A program made the translations under genes and the position numbers. A model generated the notes under the pieces. That model did not search any database. It was not told the DNA's origin and saw only the letters and a program-made list of their open reading frames with translations. A stretch of 64,000 nt of DNA from Luzula sylvatica (Eukaryota; Streptophyta; Magnoliopsida; Poales; Juncaceae): assembly GCA_946800325.1 (NCBI GenBank), contig CAMPEJ010000002.1, positions 1,330,362 through 1,394,361 of the forward strand, given 5' to 3'. Each line of letters starts with the position of its first letter. The stretch's first letter is position 1. Below are positions 27,401-38,139 of the stretch, piece after piece.

Positions 27401-30400
27401 CAGATTGTTTTGAATCGAAAAACAAACTTTCTTAGTGTTTGTAAATTTTGGTGAAATGTTATGTGGTAAAAGATACGATTCAAATGATCTCAAAATACGT
27501 TATTTCAACTCCCCAAAGCATAAACAGATTGTTTTGAATCGAAAAACAAACTTTCTTAGTGTTTGTAAATTTTGGTGAAATGTTATGTAGTAAAAGATAC
27601 GATTCAAATGATCTCAAAATACGTTATTTGAACTCCCCAAAGCATAAACAGATTGTTTTGAATCGAAAAACAAACTTTCTTAGTGTTTGTAAATTTTGGT
27701 AAAATGTTATGTGGTAAAAGATACGATTCCAATGATCTCAAAATACGTTATTTGAACTCCCCAAAGCATAAACAGATTGTTTTGAATCGAAAAACAAACT
27801 TTCTTAGTGTTTGTAAATTTTGGTGAAATGTTATGTGGTAAAAGATACGATTCAAATGATCTCAAAATACGTTATTTGAACTCCCCAAAGCATAAACAAA
27901 TTGTTTTGAATCGAAAAACAAACTTTCTTAGTGTTTGTAAATTTTGGTAAAATGTTATGTGGTAAAAGATACGATTCAAATGATCTCAAAATACGTTATT
28001 TGAACTCCCCAAAGCATAAACAGATTGTTTTGAATCGAAAAACAAACTTTCTTAGTGTTTGAAAATTTTGGTGAAATGTTATGTGGTAAAAGATACGATT
28101 CAAATGATCTCAAAATACGTTATTTGAACTCCCGAAAGCATAAACAGATTGTTTTGAATCGAAAAACAAACTTTCTTAGTGTTTGTAAATTTTGGTGAAA
28201 TGTTATGTGGTAAAAGATACGATTCAAATGATCTCAAAATACGTTATTTGAACTCCCCAAAGCATAAACAGATTGTTTTGAATCGAAAAACAAACTTTCT
28301 TAGTGTTTGTAAATTTTGGTGAAATGTTATGTCGTAAAAGATACGATTCAAATGATCTCAAAATACGTTATTTGAACTCCCCAAAGCATAAACAGATTGT
28401 TTTGAATCGAAAAACAAACTGTCTTAGTGTTTGTAAATTTTGGTGAAATGTTATATGGAAAAAGATACGATTCAAATGATCTCAAAATACGTTATTTGAA
28501 CTCCCCAAAGCATAAACAAATTGTTTTGAATCGAAAAACAAACTTTCTTAGTGTTTGTAAATTTTGGTGAAATGTTATGTGGTAAAAGATACGATTCGAA
28601 TGATCTAAAAATATGTTATTTGAACTCCCCAAAGCATAAACAAATTGTTTTGAATCGAAAAACAAACTGTCTTAGTGTTTGTAAATTTTGGTGAAATGTT
28701 ATATGGAAAAAGATACGATTCAAATGATCTCAAAATACGTTATTTGAACTCCCCAAAGCATAAACGGATTGTTTTGAATCGAAAAACAAACTTTCTTAGT
28801 GTTTGTAAATTTTGGTGAAATGTTATGTGGTAAAAGATACGATTCAAATGATCTCAAAATACGTTATTTGAACTCCCCAAAGCATAAACAGATTGTTTTG
28901 AATCGAAAAACAAACTGTCTTAGTGTTTGTAAATTTTGGTGAAATGTTATATGGAAAAAGATAGGATTCAAATGATCTCAAAATACGTTATTTGAACTCC
29001 CCAAAGCATAAACAAATTGTTTTGAATCGAAAAACATACTTTCTTAGTGTTTGTAAATTTTGGTGAAATGTTATGTGGTAAAAGATACGATTCAAATGAT
29101 CTCAAAATACGTTATTTGAACTCCCCAAAGCATAAACAGATTGTTTTGAATCGAAAAACAAACTTTCGTAGTGTTTGTAAATTTTGGTGAAATGTTATGT
29201 GGTAAAAGATACGATTCATATGATCTCAAAATACGTTATTTGAACTCCCCAAAGCATAAACAAATTGTTTTGAATCGAAAAACAAACTTTCTTAGTGTTT
29301 GTAAATTTTGGTAAAATGTTATGTGGTAAAAGATACGATTCAAATGATCTCAAAATACATTATTTCAACTCCCCAAAGCATAAACAGATTGTTTTGAATC
29401 GAAAAACAAACTTTCTTAGTGTTTGTAAATTTTGGTGAAATGTTATGTGGTAAAAGATACGATCCAAATGATCTCAAAATACGTTATTTGAACTCCCCAA
29501 AGCATAAACAGATTGTTTTGAATCGAAAAACAAACTTTCTTAGTGTTTGTAAATTTTGGTGAAATGTTATGTGGTAAAAGATACGATTCAAATGATCTCA
29601 AAATACGTTATTTGAACTCCCCAAAGCATAAACAGATTGTTTTGAATCGAAAAACAAACTTTCTTAGTGTTTGTAAATTTTGGTGAAATGTTATGTAGTA
29701 AAAGATGCGATTCAAATGATCTCAAAATACGTCATTTGAACTCCCCAAAGCATAAACAGATTGTTTTGAATCGAAAACCAAACTTTCTTAGGGTTTGTAA
29801 ATTTTGGTAAAATGTTATGTGGTAAAAGATACGATTCAAATGATCTCAAAATACGTTATTTGAACTCCCCAAAGCATAAACAGATTGTTTTGAATCGAAA
29901 AACAAACTTTCTTAGTGTTTGAAAATTTTGGTGAAATGTTATGTGGTAAAAGATACGATTCAAATGATCTCAAAATACGTTATTTGAACTCCCGAAAGCA
30001 TAAACAGATTGTTTTGAATCGAAAAACAAACTTTCTTAGTGTTTGAAAATTTTGGTGAAATGTTATGTGGTAAAAGATACGATTCAAATGATCTCAAAAT
30101 ACGTTATTTGAACTCCCGAAAGCATAAACAGATTGTTTTGAATCGAAAAACAAACTTTCTTAGTGTTTGTAAATTTTGGCGAAATGTTATGTGGTAAAAG
30201 ATACGATTCAAATGATCTCAAAATACGTTATTTGAACTCCCCAAAGCATAAACAGATTGTTTTGAATCGAAAAACAAACTTTCTTAGTGTTTGTAAATTT
30301 TGGTGAAATGTTATGTCGTAAAAGATACGATTCAAATGATCTCAAAATACGTTATTTGAACTCCCCAAAGCATAAACAGATTGTTTTGAATCGAAAAACA

Positions 30401-31436
30401 AACTGTCTTAGTGTTTGTAAATTTTGGTGAAATGTTATATGGAAAAAGATACGATTCAAATGATCTCAAAATACGTTATTTGAACTCCCCAAAGCATAAA
30501 CAAATTGTTTTGAATCGAAAAACAAACTTTCTTAGTGTTTGTAAATTTTGGTGAAATGTTATGTGGTAAAATATACGATTCGAATGATCTAAAAATATGT
30601 TATTTGAACTCCCCAAAGCATAAACAAATTGTTTTGAATCGAAAAACAAACTGTCTTAGTGTTTGTAAATTTTGGTGAAATGTTATATGGAAAAAGATAC
30701 GATTCAAATGATCTCAAAATACGTTATTTGAACTCCCCAAAGCATAAACGGATTGTTTTGAATCGAAAAACAAACTTTCTTAGTGTTTGTAAATTTTGGT
30801 GAAATGTTATGTGGTAAAAGATACGATTCAAATGATCTCAAAATACGTTATTTGAACTCCCCAAAGCATAAACAGATTGTTTTGAATCGAAAAACAAACT
30901 GTCTTAGTGTTTGTAAATTTTGGTGAAATGTTATATGGAAAAAGATACGATTCAAATGATCTCAAAATACGTTATTTGAACTCCCCAAAGCATAAACAAA
31001 TTGTTTTGAATCGAAAAACAAACTTTCTTAGTGTTTGTAAATTTTGGTGAAATGTTATGTGGTAAAAGATACGATTCAAATGATCTCAAAATACGTCATT
31101 TGAACTCCCCAAAGCCTAAACAGATTGTTTTGAATCGAAAAACAAACTTTCGTAGTGTTTGTAAATTTTGGTGAAATGTTATGTGGTAAAAGATACGATT
31201 CAAATGATCTCAAAATACGTTATTTGAACTCCCCAAAGCATAAACAAATTGTTTTGAATCGAAAAACAAACTTTCTTAGTGTTTGTAAATTTTGGTAAAA
31301 TGTTATGTGGTAAAAGATACGATTCAAATGATCTCAAAATACATTGTAAATTTTGGTGAAATGTTATGTGGTAAAAGATACGATCCAAATGATCTCAAAA
31401 TACGTTATTTGAACTCTCCAAAGCATAAACAGATTG

Positions 31437-34144
31437 AAGAAACTCATGGCAGTTTTTTCTGCTTTGGCCGTGAAGGAGAAGAAGCGGAATCTAGGGTTTG
31501 TTCGCCGTTTCGTCTGACAAAGCTGTCATCTGCCGAAATCTAGATAAGTATATGCCATTTAATCCATCGTTTTTCCTTTGAAAGTTCAATTTTTGTTTCA
31601 CTGGTGTGGTTTTGATATCGATTTTGATAGAGATGATGTCTTTTGTCTTTGTTTCATTATTTTCTTCTATACTGTTCGGGTGTGTTTGTTTGTTCTCCGT
31701 TTTGTACTATTTGGTGACGCTGAGTCATGAATTAGTGTTCAAGTCACTGTATCGAGATTAATTTTCGCTGAATTAGAGTTTCTAATCAATTTATTGCATT
31801 AAACCACGGAAAGACGAAGCCAAAGAGAGAAACCACGTCGTTGCTCTGTCCAGTTGGATAAATAACGCAAAGACGATGCCAAAGAGGTGATTTTGGCGCT
31901 GCCGCCCCGAGTACAAAATCTTCTTCGAATTTTCGAGTGAGTGTTTTTAATTTTGGGTCCAATTTGCAGTGATTCGTGATTCGTGATTTAAGTGTCGATT
32001 TTCATTGTTTTGATTGATTGTTTTTGACATTTATGCAGGATATTTATTCGTCGTAGGATTCTTTTTTTTACTGACCTACGTTGGCAAGAGATAAAATAAG
32101 AGGTAAAAGAGTGGCCTCTCTTTTTCTCTCCTCATTCACGTGCGGCTTCTTCTGGAATTCACAAAGAGGAAAATGGCGGCTGCTTCTTCACGAAGAGGAA
32201 AATGGCTACATTGCTTGCAACGAAACCCTAGGAGACTCGATTCAACAAAATCGTGCCTGCCTTTTCATCTCTCGCCGTGAAGGAAAAGAGACGGAATCCA
32301 GGGTTTGTCGGAGAGAGAAAACAGCTGAAGTGAAAGCCCCATCTGCGAAAATATGTGAGTAGATGAAGGTTCGTTCATTGTCTGGATGTGAAATTCTTTA
32401 CGCCAATGGAAGTGACGGTAATTTATGATTTCAATCCATTCTTTGTAGTTTGTACGCCTTTTATGATTTTCTCAGTTTAATGGAGTTCAATTGAAGATTT
32501 TTCACTAATTTATTGTATATTGTTGAATTTTAGTCCATTTTTGTGTGATCCGTTTTGTCGATAGGAATTTACTGGATTTGGAACTTCTGTTGGTTTAAAT
32601 ATTTATCCGGACTACGAATTGGCTGCGGCGGAGAGCATGATGCATGACGATTCGCGATCTTTTTGTATGGTGTCAAATTTTCAACACACAAAATGTTCTG
32701 CTCGCATCGCGGTTGAAAGGAGGGGCGAAAAGGCGGAACTCGGCTCGGCGACCAGCGAGAAGCAACAACGAGCGAGAAACCTTCGGCAGACCACAAAGGC
32801 GGAAGCAGCCAGTAGCCTTCGAAAGTACAGATGTTTCGAGACAGAAGGTTTCTCTCTTATTTTTTATTTTTTTTTTCTGATTTTACTTTTGTTGGTGTTA
32901 AATTTTTTCGGCAGAAGATTGGTTTGTTTTTTCATGAAGATTACATGGTTTGGTTTTGTGCATCGGCCTCGACTTTATGGTTTTTTTTCTTTTGATTTTA
33001 TTTTTAGTATTTCGTTTGATTTCACAATTATGTGCTATTTTTAAATTTCAGCTAATTCAATGCTCCATTTAAAAAAAAATTCAACAATTTTTGGGTATTT
33101 GCATAAAAAACAGCATATCAATACTCTGAATACTTTTCCTTATCGTTTTTTATGTATACTAATTTAAGATGGGAATAATTTATGTTTATTTGGCAGTTTC
33201 GCAACTTCTGTTTTTTATTTTAATTTCAGCAATACTCATAGTAGATTAATTCTTCATGAATTTGATTATTCCTCTTCTCACTGGTGGAGTAGGCGTGGGC
33301 TGGAGCAGTCACGATGGAGCGTGGAGCAGGCTCCATTGGGGCTGGAGTAGGGGCAGGGGCTGCTGGAACCATCGGCGCTGGGGCGAGTGAGAACCCCGGG
33401 GAGATCAGTGCTGGAGAAGTGGAGATCCCTGATGACAACGGCTCTGCATTGGGAATTAAAAGGGTGTCTTTGATATGAATTGGTTTTATGATTTTCATGT
33501 TATAAATGGGATATTTCGTATTTAGGTTTATAAGGTCATTTATTAAGTTTCGTATTTTTGGCTAATAAATTTAGCATTTTTTTGGATGTTTTGTTTGGTA
33601 ATTTTAAATTATTTCAGGAGAGTTCTATGCAAATTTGTCATGACAAACTGGTTGAGAGTTTTTATTCTCTGCATTGGGAATTAAAAGAAAAGCTCGAATT
33701 TATCTCTACCCGTTACGGACATTACATTTCGAGAACAAGACGAAAAAGGAAGGGCCCAATTTCCTTCTTTTACCGTCTTTCAGAGGGCCTTTTCATTCTC
33801 ATGGTTTTCAATGCGGACATGATCGCGCGTGTCTCTCACATGGTTTCAATTCATGATCGTGAAGATAAATTGTTCAACATATTTTGTGTTTAATAGAATT
33901 GTGAAAAGGTTTTAAAAAAAATCTGATATTTAGTATTTTTTGTACATCAATGATACACAACGTATGGACCTCGGAAGAAAACAATAATACAAAAATGCGC
34001 ATAACTCGCAAGTAACATCTATTCTTGATGAAAACCAAATTAATGACACCACAAATATACAATTTCGACAACCAAAAAATTATGGAAAGAAAGATTAAAA
34101 AAAAAGAGGAAAAAACAAAATTAGCCCCGCGCGAAAAACGCTAG
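31437..34144. other. Gene-fragment-like region with no supported gene
   Basis: This stretch has a more balanced base composition than its neighbours and contains short open frames on both strands, none with a recognised domain. Two segments, 31462-31503 and 32268-32309, are diverged copies of one another and read like the start of an exon (in the first, ATG at 31446 opens a frame of about 23 codons). A 21-bp exact repeat lies at 33442-33462 and 33667-33687. A 90-codon frame on the minus strand at 33226-33498 is rich in Ala-Pro, like an arabinogalactan-type backbone, but has no clear signal peptide. The pattern would fit captured gene pieces in a Helitron or Pack-MULE; that is inference. Confidence 0.45.
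34121..34144 (+). mobile_element. Possible Helitron 3' terminus
   Basis: A GC-rich stretch (GCCCCGCGCG, then AAAAACG) ends in CTAG followed by T, the form of a Helitron 3' end (CTRR before a host T), although the hairpin is weak (GCG with CGC only). Homology to the dispersed repeat family also found at 39991 and 48243 begins directly after it, which marks a real breakpoint. No convincing 5' TC terminus was found upstream. It could equally be a chance CTAG at an old rearrangement junction. Confidence 0.3.
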
Positions 34145-34500
34145 TAATATACAACTCAAAGCCAAAACTATAACTTCCATAGTAAAATTTGTTGGAAATT
34201 ATGAACTTATAACAAAAGAAATATCACATAAATCACGTGATGTCCAAGTATACCTAACTTTGACAGCTGCAGAAAGCATGATGCTAAGTTCAAACAAATG
34301 TGATGTCTTCTCTCGTCCACATAGAATGATCTGGATTTTTTCTATGATTAACTTAACAAAAAACAGTTAGATTTTTTTTTTGTATTAATATTAACAATCA
34401 TAAGCAAAAAAAATTAAGTAGACAAGACAAAAAAAATTATTGAGGAATAATAAATTTTTCAAATTTTAAATTGGATACCATTGCCGAGCAATCATATATA
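34145..34500. repeat. Dispersed repeat family copy
   Basis: This AT-rich segment matches 39998-40130 and 48243-48400 (shared core: ATACAACTCAAA, GAACTTATAA, GTATACCTAAC) and, further right, 45900-46050 (ACTTAACAAAA, AACAATCATAAGCAA) and 41285-41325 (TTTTAAATTGGATACC). It is non-coding and diverged from the other copies. The family is not one I recognise. Confidence 0.6.
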
Positions 34501-34514
34501 AGAGGGATACGCAA

Positions 34515-34518
<4 letters not shown>

Positions 34519-34564
<46 letters not shown>
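34519..34564. repeat. (AT)n microsatellite
   Basis: About 23 uninterrupted AT dinucleotides. It lies near the left junction between the dispersed repeat family and the segment carrying the FAR1-related gene. Confidence 0.95.
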
Positions 34565-34568
<4 letters not shown>

Positions 34569-35224
34569 TTTGGCTAGGACGCTATTAATAGCACGAGAGA
34601 GTTTAATACTATTAATTTTTAAACCGTCAGATTCCCATTCAGATTAAGATTTGATGATCAAACATGCAATGGATGGAAACTTAACACCACCGTTTATTTC
34701 TTTCATATTAGGAAAATTAATATTGCATACACTCCTATTCCCAGATATTATTTGACCGCATTAAATAAGGAAATAGTATATTGCACTTGATTGCACCAAA
34801 TAATTCATTCATGTATTTCTAATTCTTATGATTCATAAGTTATGAATAACTTCAAGAACTTGTTGTCGGTTCATTATTAATTCACAGATTTTTCAGACTA
34901 TTATAAAATTTGATTGTTATGATCTTTTGTAGTGTTTGGGATTATAAATTTGATGCTAGACAAATGTACCATAACTGATTTTAATAAAGAAAAATATTAA
35001 TTGGAAGTTCCATCTAAACATCGAACTCATATAAATTGAAAAATATTCATTCTCAGGACATACATGATTCTAAAATTTTGAAGAGTGCAACAAAAGAAAA
35101 ATACAACCAGCAGATTCATACGCAATACATCATGAAACATTAAATAAAATCAAGATACAAAATAGTTCCTACAAATACTACATATTAAGCATTTTCGGAA
35201 CTTGTACATCTTTTAAGCTCTTCC
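34565..35224. other. AT-rich 3' flank of the FAR1-related gene
   Basis: No reading frame or recognisable element is seen. On the minus strand the right end (below 35224) would be the last, non-coding exon of the FAR1-related gene if the intron at 35225-35308 is used. Confidence 0.4.
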
Positions 35225-35308
35225 CTGAAAAAAAATAATTACATGTTAGATTAGAACTCACTTATAACCTAAAATTGAAAATATTGAAAATTGTAAATAT
35301 GTCATTAC
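35225..35308 (-). other. Probable 3'-UTR intron of the FAR1-related gene
   Basis: On the minus strand the donor reads AAGGAG|GTAATG (GT at 35308-35307) and the acceptor is a T-run followed by CAG|GGAAGAG (ending at 35225). The 84-bp intron would lie 34 bp after the stop codon. Seen only as splice-site sequence; transcript data would decide. Confidence 0.4.
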
Positions 35309-35341
35309 CTCCTTGCAAGTTGTGAAATAGTGACCCAACTT

Positions 35342-37327
35342 TCAACATTTTCCACATTTTCTTTGCTTTCTCTCAGATTGTGGCTTCCATCGTTGTGCTT
35401 TTCTTTTACCCTTGCATTGCGATTCTGGAGGATCTTTAGGTGTAATTACCTCTCTAACTTCTTGCTCTTCATTCACAATATCATTTCCTCCAGAGCTTTC
35501 CGTTTCCTCATTTATGTTCTCGTTCAACTTTTTCATCGATTCATTGAATATTGCAATTTCATCCGTAATTGTACCTATCCGCGTAGAAGTCATTTCAAAT
35601 GCTTCGAAATTGTGTGATCCTTGTGACACTAATTTCATAACCTTTGAACTTAAAATTTTGAAACACAATGCCTTAGATTCCAATGATTCACCCATTAATA
35701 CACTTCGGGTACTCGATGCCATTGACTCCCCTTTTGCATTTTTGGCCCATCTTGTTAAGATATAACGAGATGGAATAGAATGCATGTTTACATGATTCAT
35801 TACCTTCAAAACATGAGGACATAATAAGCCTTCAAACTCAAACTTCTTGCAATTACACGAAATTATGGATTTGGATTCATTAACCTCAACGATATATGAA
35901 AGCATCCGTTGATTGCAAATGAAAGGATTATGTATGGTCCTTACATTGAATACCAATGGATTCTCCATCTCGAACACATTGTAACCAGAACTAGTTTGTA
36001 ATGATTCTTTGAATTCCGAGAAGATATTTCTTGTATATGCCTCACGAGCTTGAAATTCGATTGGATCGCGCGAACACAATGATGCTTTTCCATCGATTGT
36101 TCGATAGTCCTCCTCATCTTCTCTGGCAAAGCGACTTTCGAGGATCTTCTCAAAACGAATTACAAATGTATATATCGATTCTTGGCAATCCATCCATATT
36201 TTAATCAAGGCATTCATACTCTCACTTCTTTGTGACGATGACATGCCCGCGAAAAACGTATCACGAAAAAATGCCGGAACCCATTGTGCACGGCATTTAT
36301 ACAAATGTTTTAAATGGGTGTTATCATCCATTTCATGCTTAACAATCATTTCTTTCCAATTACTATCAAATTCGTCAATTGTTAAACTGTCATCAATGCA
36401 TGACTTAAATTCATCTTCAAACCCCACTTTGTCATGATAAAACACACTTAAATGTTCTCTTGCTTTTCGCATTATGTGCCATTCACAACACCTGTGTATT
36501 GTATTTGGAAACACATCTGCAATTGCTTTCTTCATTGCCAAATCTTGATCTGTGATTATTGCTTTTGGATGAACACCTGACATTGCTTCAAGCCATGTTC
36601 TAAATAACCAACAAAAGCTATCAGCTTTCTCATCTCTAATCAGAGCGCACCCAAAAAAAATTGATTGCCAGTGATGATTTACCCCTATGAAAGGAGCAAA
36701 CGGCATGCTATATTTATTGGTCATGTACGTTGTATCGAACGTTATTACATCTCCAAAGTTCTTGTATGCCACTCTCGACCTTCCATCAATCCAAAAGATA
36801 TAGCGTGCCGCCCCTTCATCGTCGAAATTTATTTTCGAATAGAAAAGAGGATCGGTAGCTTTTCGTTCTTCAAAATATGCGAGCGTGGTTGCTACATCAT
36901 GCCCGACAAGTTTCTGTTTTCTTTTTGCAATCTCATTATTTAAATCTTTTTGAATGAAGGAAAGATTCTGGGACCCTCCCTCTCTTGCAGCCAAGAAAGC
37001 CATAATTTGGGTAGTGGGTATATTTTGTTCTCTTAGCAAGTGTATTAACACTTTTTGTTCTTCGGTTATTGTTCGGTAAGATCTGCAGTATCGCATTTTA
37101 GAGGGACTAGCTATCAAACTATGGTTATGCTTTGTTTCGCATTTGGTTATCCTCCATTTGCCATCAGTTTCTAGTTTCACCCTAATGTAAGCTTTGCAAT
37201 CGGTTCGACGGTGGTGCACATTTTTTTGTGGTGTCCCTATTATTTGCGGTGTTTCGACGTTTTTTCTTTGACCTTTTGAATCAGTTTTTCCTTGTTTCGA
37301 ACAACAGAACAGCCAAGCAGTAATCAT
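35342..37327 (-). CDS. FAR1/FHY3-related (MULE transposase-derived) protein
   Basis: A 661-residue open frame with the full FAR1-family layout. The FAR1 zinc-finger half is at residues 1-72 (C44, C63, H67, H69, with the motif KWRITKCETKHNHSL). The MULE transposase-like core spans about 170-375, with candidate acidic residues at D198 (FDTTY), D260 or D262 (ITDQD) and E369 (QRSES). A SWIM zinc finger follows at C491, C493, C503 and H505, then the family signature PSRYILTRWAKNA and a basic, low-complexity tail. FAR1/FHY3 proteins are nuclear DNA-binding regulators domesticated from Mutator-like transposases. The frame stays open upstream of this ATG with conserved FAR1 sequence, so the true start is probably further 5' (see 37328-37432). 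No terminal inverted repeats were found, so I favour a FAR1-related gene or gene copy over an active transposon. Confidence 0.85.
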   Translation of the reverse strand: MITAWLFCCSKQGKTDSKGQRKNVETPQIIGTPQKNVHHRRTDCKAYIRVKLETDGKWRITKCETKHNHSLIASPSKMRYCRSYRTITEEQKVLIHLLREQNIPTTQIMAFLAAREGGSQNLSFIQKDLNNEIAKRKQKLVGHDVATTLAYFEERKATDPLFYSKINFDDEGAARYIFWIDGRSRVAYKNFGDVITFDTTYMTNKYSMPFAPFIGVNHHWQSIFFGCALIRDEKADSFCWLFRTWLEAMSGVHPKAIITDQDLAMKKAIADVFPNTIHRCCEWHIMRKAREHLSVFYHDKVGFEDEFKSCIDDSLTIDEFDSNWKEMIVKHEMDDNTHLKHLYKCRAQWVPAFFRDTFFAGMSSSQRSESMNALIKIWMDCQESIYTFVIRFEKILESRFAREDEEDYRTIDGKASLCSRDPIEFQAREAYTRNIFSEFKESLQTSSGYNVFEMENPLVFNVRTIHNPFICNQRMLSYIVEVNESKSIISCNCKKFEFEGLLCPHVLKVMNHVNMHSIPSRYILTRWAKNAKGESMASSTRSVLMGESLESKALCFKILSSKVMKLVSQGSHNFEAFEMTSTRIGTITDEIAIFNESMKKLNENINEETESSGGNDIVNEEQEVREVITPKDPPESQCKGKRKAQRWKPQSERKQRKCGKC

Positions 37328-37432
37328 GTTATCTTTCTTTCTTGCCTTGTAGTGGCTAGCCTTTCTGACAGAGAATCCGGTTTTAAAAGCATAAACAGTG
37401 TAAAATTTAATTGCTTCTTCTCCACTTTCATA
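37328..37432 (-). pseudogene. In-frame FAR1-domain extension cut off at a repeat junction
   Basis: Reading the minus strand upstream of the ATG, the same frame encodes YESGEEAIKFYTVYAFKTG and then FSVRKASHYKARKKDN, the normal N-terminal part of a FAR1 domain. It meets a stop codon about 9 codons further up, near 37461. From about 37430 the DNA matches the dispersed repeat family (AATGAGAAATTATT also occurs at about 42363, and a variant at 46132). Either a first exon and its splice acceptor lie here, or the gene lost its 5' end when this segment landed in the repeat. Confidence 0.6.
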
Positions 37433-38139
37433 ATGAGAAATTATTGAGAAATATTATATATTGTATTAAATTATGATACGAAGTTAAAACTTTGTATGTT
37501 TGTTTCTCGTAAAATAAAAATCATCTAATTAACAAATATAATATATAATGAATATATATGATGTTGCTTAATAAATATTTATGGAGATCCATTGAAATAC
37601 CAAATTTAGTTAGGTATATTTCGAGTCAAGCATAATTAAACTCGAACGAAAATTATTTGATCACTAAATTTGAGTTTTGATTAATATGTATCATTTAAAA
37701 TTCTTACATTGGAATTTTGAACAGAACACATCACGAGTGTTTCGATGGGTTGAAGAATGGTAAACAGTAAGTACATGATTAGAAAATTCATCAACTTATT
37801 TTATGTTTTTTATCTACAAATTCAAAAATCTGAAAGTTAAAAAGAATCTAAATTTATTTATTTATATTTTTGAACAAGTATGAAATAAGCAAAAAAATGA
37901 ATCCAACAAAAATTTACAACTCGAATTCAAGTCCTTCGCTACATGTAAAATTATGGGCTTTGATGTCAAATTATGGATGAGACAGCATAGAACTAAGATT
38001 TTGGATATGACTACTAAAATAATATATTAATTTTTACATTGATACACTTACGATGTTAAAACAAAAAACTTGCAATTAAATATCAAACTATTAGTGATAA
38101 ACTTACAATGTTATAATTTTGTAAGACAAAATAATAAAA
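37433..38139. repeat. Dispersed repeat mosaic
   Basis: AT-rich, non-coding. The left part matches 42360-42420 and the right part (AAGACAAAATAATAAAATGA) matches 42441-42460, the copy that preserves the unfilled site of the next element. Nothing else was recognised. Confidence 0.55.

Larger units (their letters stand above)
1..31436. repeat. 124-bp satellite array, about 253 monomers
   Basis: Successive copies of the block starting GAAAAACAAAC begin at 1, 125, 249 and 373, giving a 124-bp period that holds, with small indels, to 31436. The array is head to tail, AT-rich, and runs off the left edge of the window. Most monomers differ from the consensus at only a few positions. Recurrent linked variants define subtypes: CTGTCTT travels with ATATGGAAAAAG; GATTCGAATG travels with CTAAAAATATG; others are ATGTAGTAAAAG, ATGTCGTAAAAG, and CAAAAATGTCTT with AAAGGTACG. 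Because 124 is not a multiple of 3, the frame shifts in every monomer, so the short reading frames inside are not genes. Such arrays in plants are usually centromeric, pericentromeric, subtelomeric or interstitial heterochromatin; the sequence does not say which. Confidence 0.98.

Noticed and set aside
560..31388. Short reading frames of 60-83 codons inside the satellite, some repeated five times
   Set aside because: They are read-through of a 124-bp non-coding monomer; the frame changes in each unit, and their repetition follows the duplicated blocks.
1..31436. CRISPR-like regular repeats
   Set aside because: There are no unique spacers; the whole 124 bp repeats, and the window is clearly eukaryotic.
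31292..31543. 83-codon frame spanning the satellite edge
   Set aside because: Half of it is satellite sequence read across the junction; no domain.
32569..33044. Overlapping frames on both strands (75-141 codons)
   Set aside because: No recognisable domain, a low-complexity Phe/Leu tail, and conflicting frames; kept only as gene-fragment-like sequence.
33226..33498. Ala-Pro-rich 90-codon frame on the minus strand as an arabinogalactan protein
   Set aside because: It lacks a signal peptide and a C-terminal anchor signal; the composition may be chance in GC-rich DNA.
33703..34144. A 440-bp Helitron starting at TCTCTACCCGTTACGG
   Set aside because: Sequence left of it does not match the repeat-family flank expected if this were the 5' boundary.
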